Assembly: GCA_030706105.1 (NCBI GenBank)
Contig: JAUZPC010000198.1
Location: 1-5,941 of the forward strand
DNA: 5,941 nucleotides
DNA from: Bacteroidota bacterium
Lineage (GTDB): Bacteria > Bacteroidota > Ignavibacteria > Ignavibacteriales > Ignavibacteriaceae
Reading direction: 5' to 3'
The notes under the pieces were generated by a model. That model searched no databases and was not told the DNA's origin. It saw nothing but the letters and a program-made list of their open reading frames with translations. How positions within the stretch are numbered: position 1 is the first letter of the stretch; each line of letters starts with the position of its first letter. Made by a program: the position numbers and the translations under genes. Positions 5,796 to 5,941 of this stretch are shown piece after piece.

Positions 5796-5941
5796 ATGTC
5801 CGATTCAAAAAAAAAGTTCGCAGAGCTAATAGAAACTTTTAGTACTTTCAAGTATAGAAACTATAAACTCTTTTTTACGGGGCAGAGCATATCATTAATT
5901 GGTACCTGGATTCAGATAATTGCACTTAATTGGCTGGTCTA
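5796..5941 (+). CDS. MFS transporter, N-terminal fragment (cut by window end)
   Basis: An open frame of 48 codons runs off the end of the window. The first 18 or so residues are polar and charged (MSDSKKKFAEL...). Then comes FKYRNYKLFFTGQSISLIG (18-36), followed by TWIQIIALNWLV, the start of transmembrane helix 1. The 'F.yRNY.LFF.GQ.iSliGtW.Q..al.WLv' pattern is characteristic of the MFS_3/EntS-like group, which includes exporters of siderophores and drugs, and differs from the sugar importer at 101-1249. No good Shine-Dalgarno precedes the ATG (TTTTGAAAAATTATT). The short gap after the hydrolase gene, without a terminator, suggests the same operon. The substrate is unknown and the remainder of the protein lies outside the window. 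Confidence 0.85.
   Translation, partial: MSDSKKKFAELIETFSTFKYRNYKLFFTGQSISLIGTWIQIIALNWLV

Noticed and set aside
1..5941. CRISPR array, insertion sequence, phage or defence system
   Set aside because: I saw no regularly spaced repeats, transposase-like frames, terminal inverted repeats, integrase or known defence domains on either strand; all longer genes have ordinary explanations or are single unknowns.

Overview
The window is AT-rich and gene-dense, and looks chromosomal. It comes from a member of the Bacteroidetes/Chlorobi (FCB) group, most likely an Ignavibacteria-like lineage. The best taxonomic evidence is the secreted protein at 3557-4630. It ends in a type IX secretion (T9SS type A) sorting domain of the 'YQNYPNPFNPST' flavour, which is typical of Ignavibacteria and relatives rather than classical Bacteroidetes. 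A promoter of the Bacteroidetes form (TTG, 20 bp, TAnnTTTG) in front of the tRNA agrees with this. The organism assignment is inference.

Layout. (1) 101-2036, + strand: a two-gene operon with an MFS transporter of the fucose-permease-like (FHS) type and a SIS-domain phosphosugar isomerase/binding protein, closed by a strong hairpin terminator at 2047-2088. Together they look like uptake plus first-step handling of an unidentified sugar. (2) 2253-3188, +: a 311-residue protein I do not recognise, with a possible ACT-like N-terminal fold and a long helical remainder. (3) 3211-3382, - strand: a complete tRNA transcription unit, with promoter, tRNA-Gly(CCC) and AT-rich terminator, converging on the unknown gene. 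(4) 3557-4630, +: a secreted protein with a single CxxCH (haem c-type) motif, a reelin/choice-of-anchor-V-like domain, a fibronectin type III domain and a T9SS sorting domain, followed by a perfect 11-bp hairpin terminator. (5) 4797 to the window end, +: a probable operon of an NTF2/SnoaL-like protein, an isochorismatase-family cysteine hydrolase (3-bp gap) and the first 48 codons of a second MFS exporter (30-bp gap).

The open frame at 3237-3506 runs antisense through the tRNA and is not a gene. The NTF2-like gene is better started at the ATG at 4797 than at the upstream TTG at 4785. I found no CRISPR array, insertion sequence, phage gene or defence system. The points most worth following are the haem-motif T9SS protein, the unknown 311-residue protein and the NTF2/hydrolase/exporter cluster.
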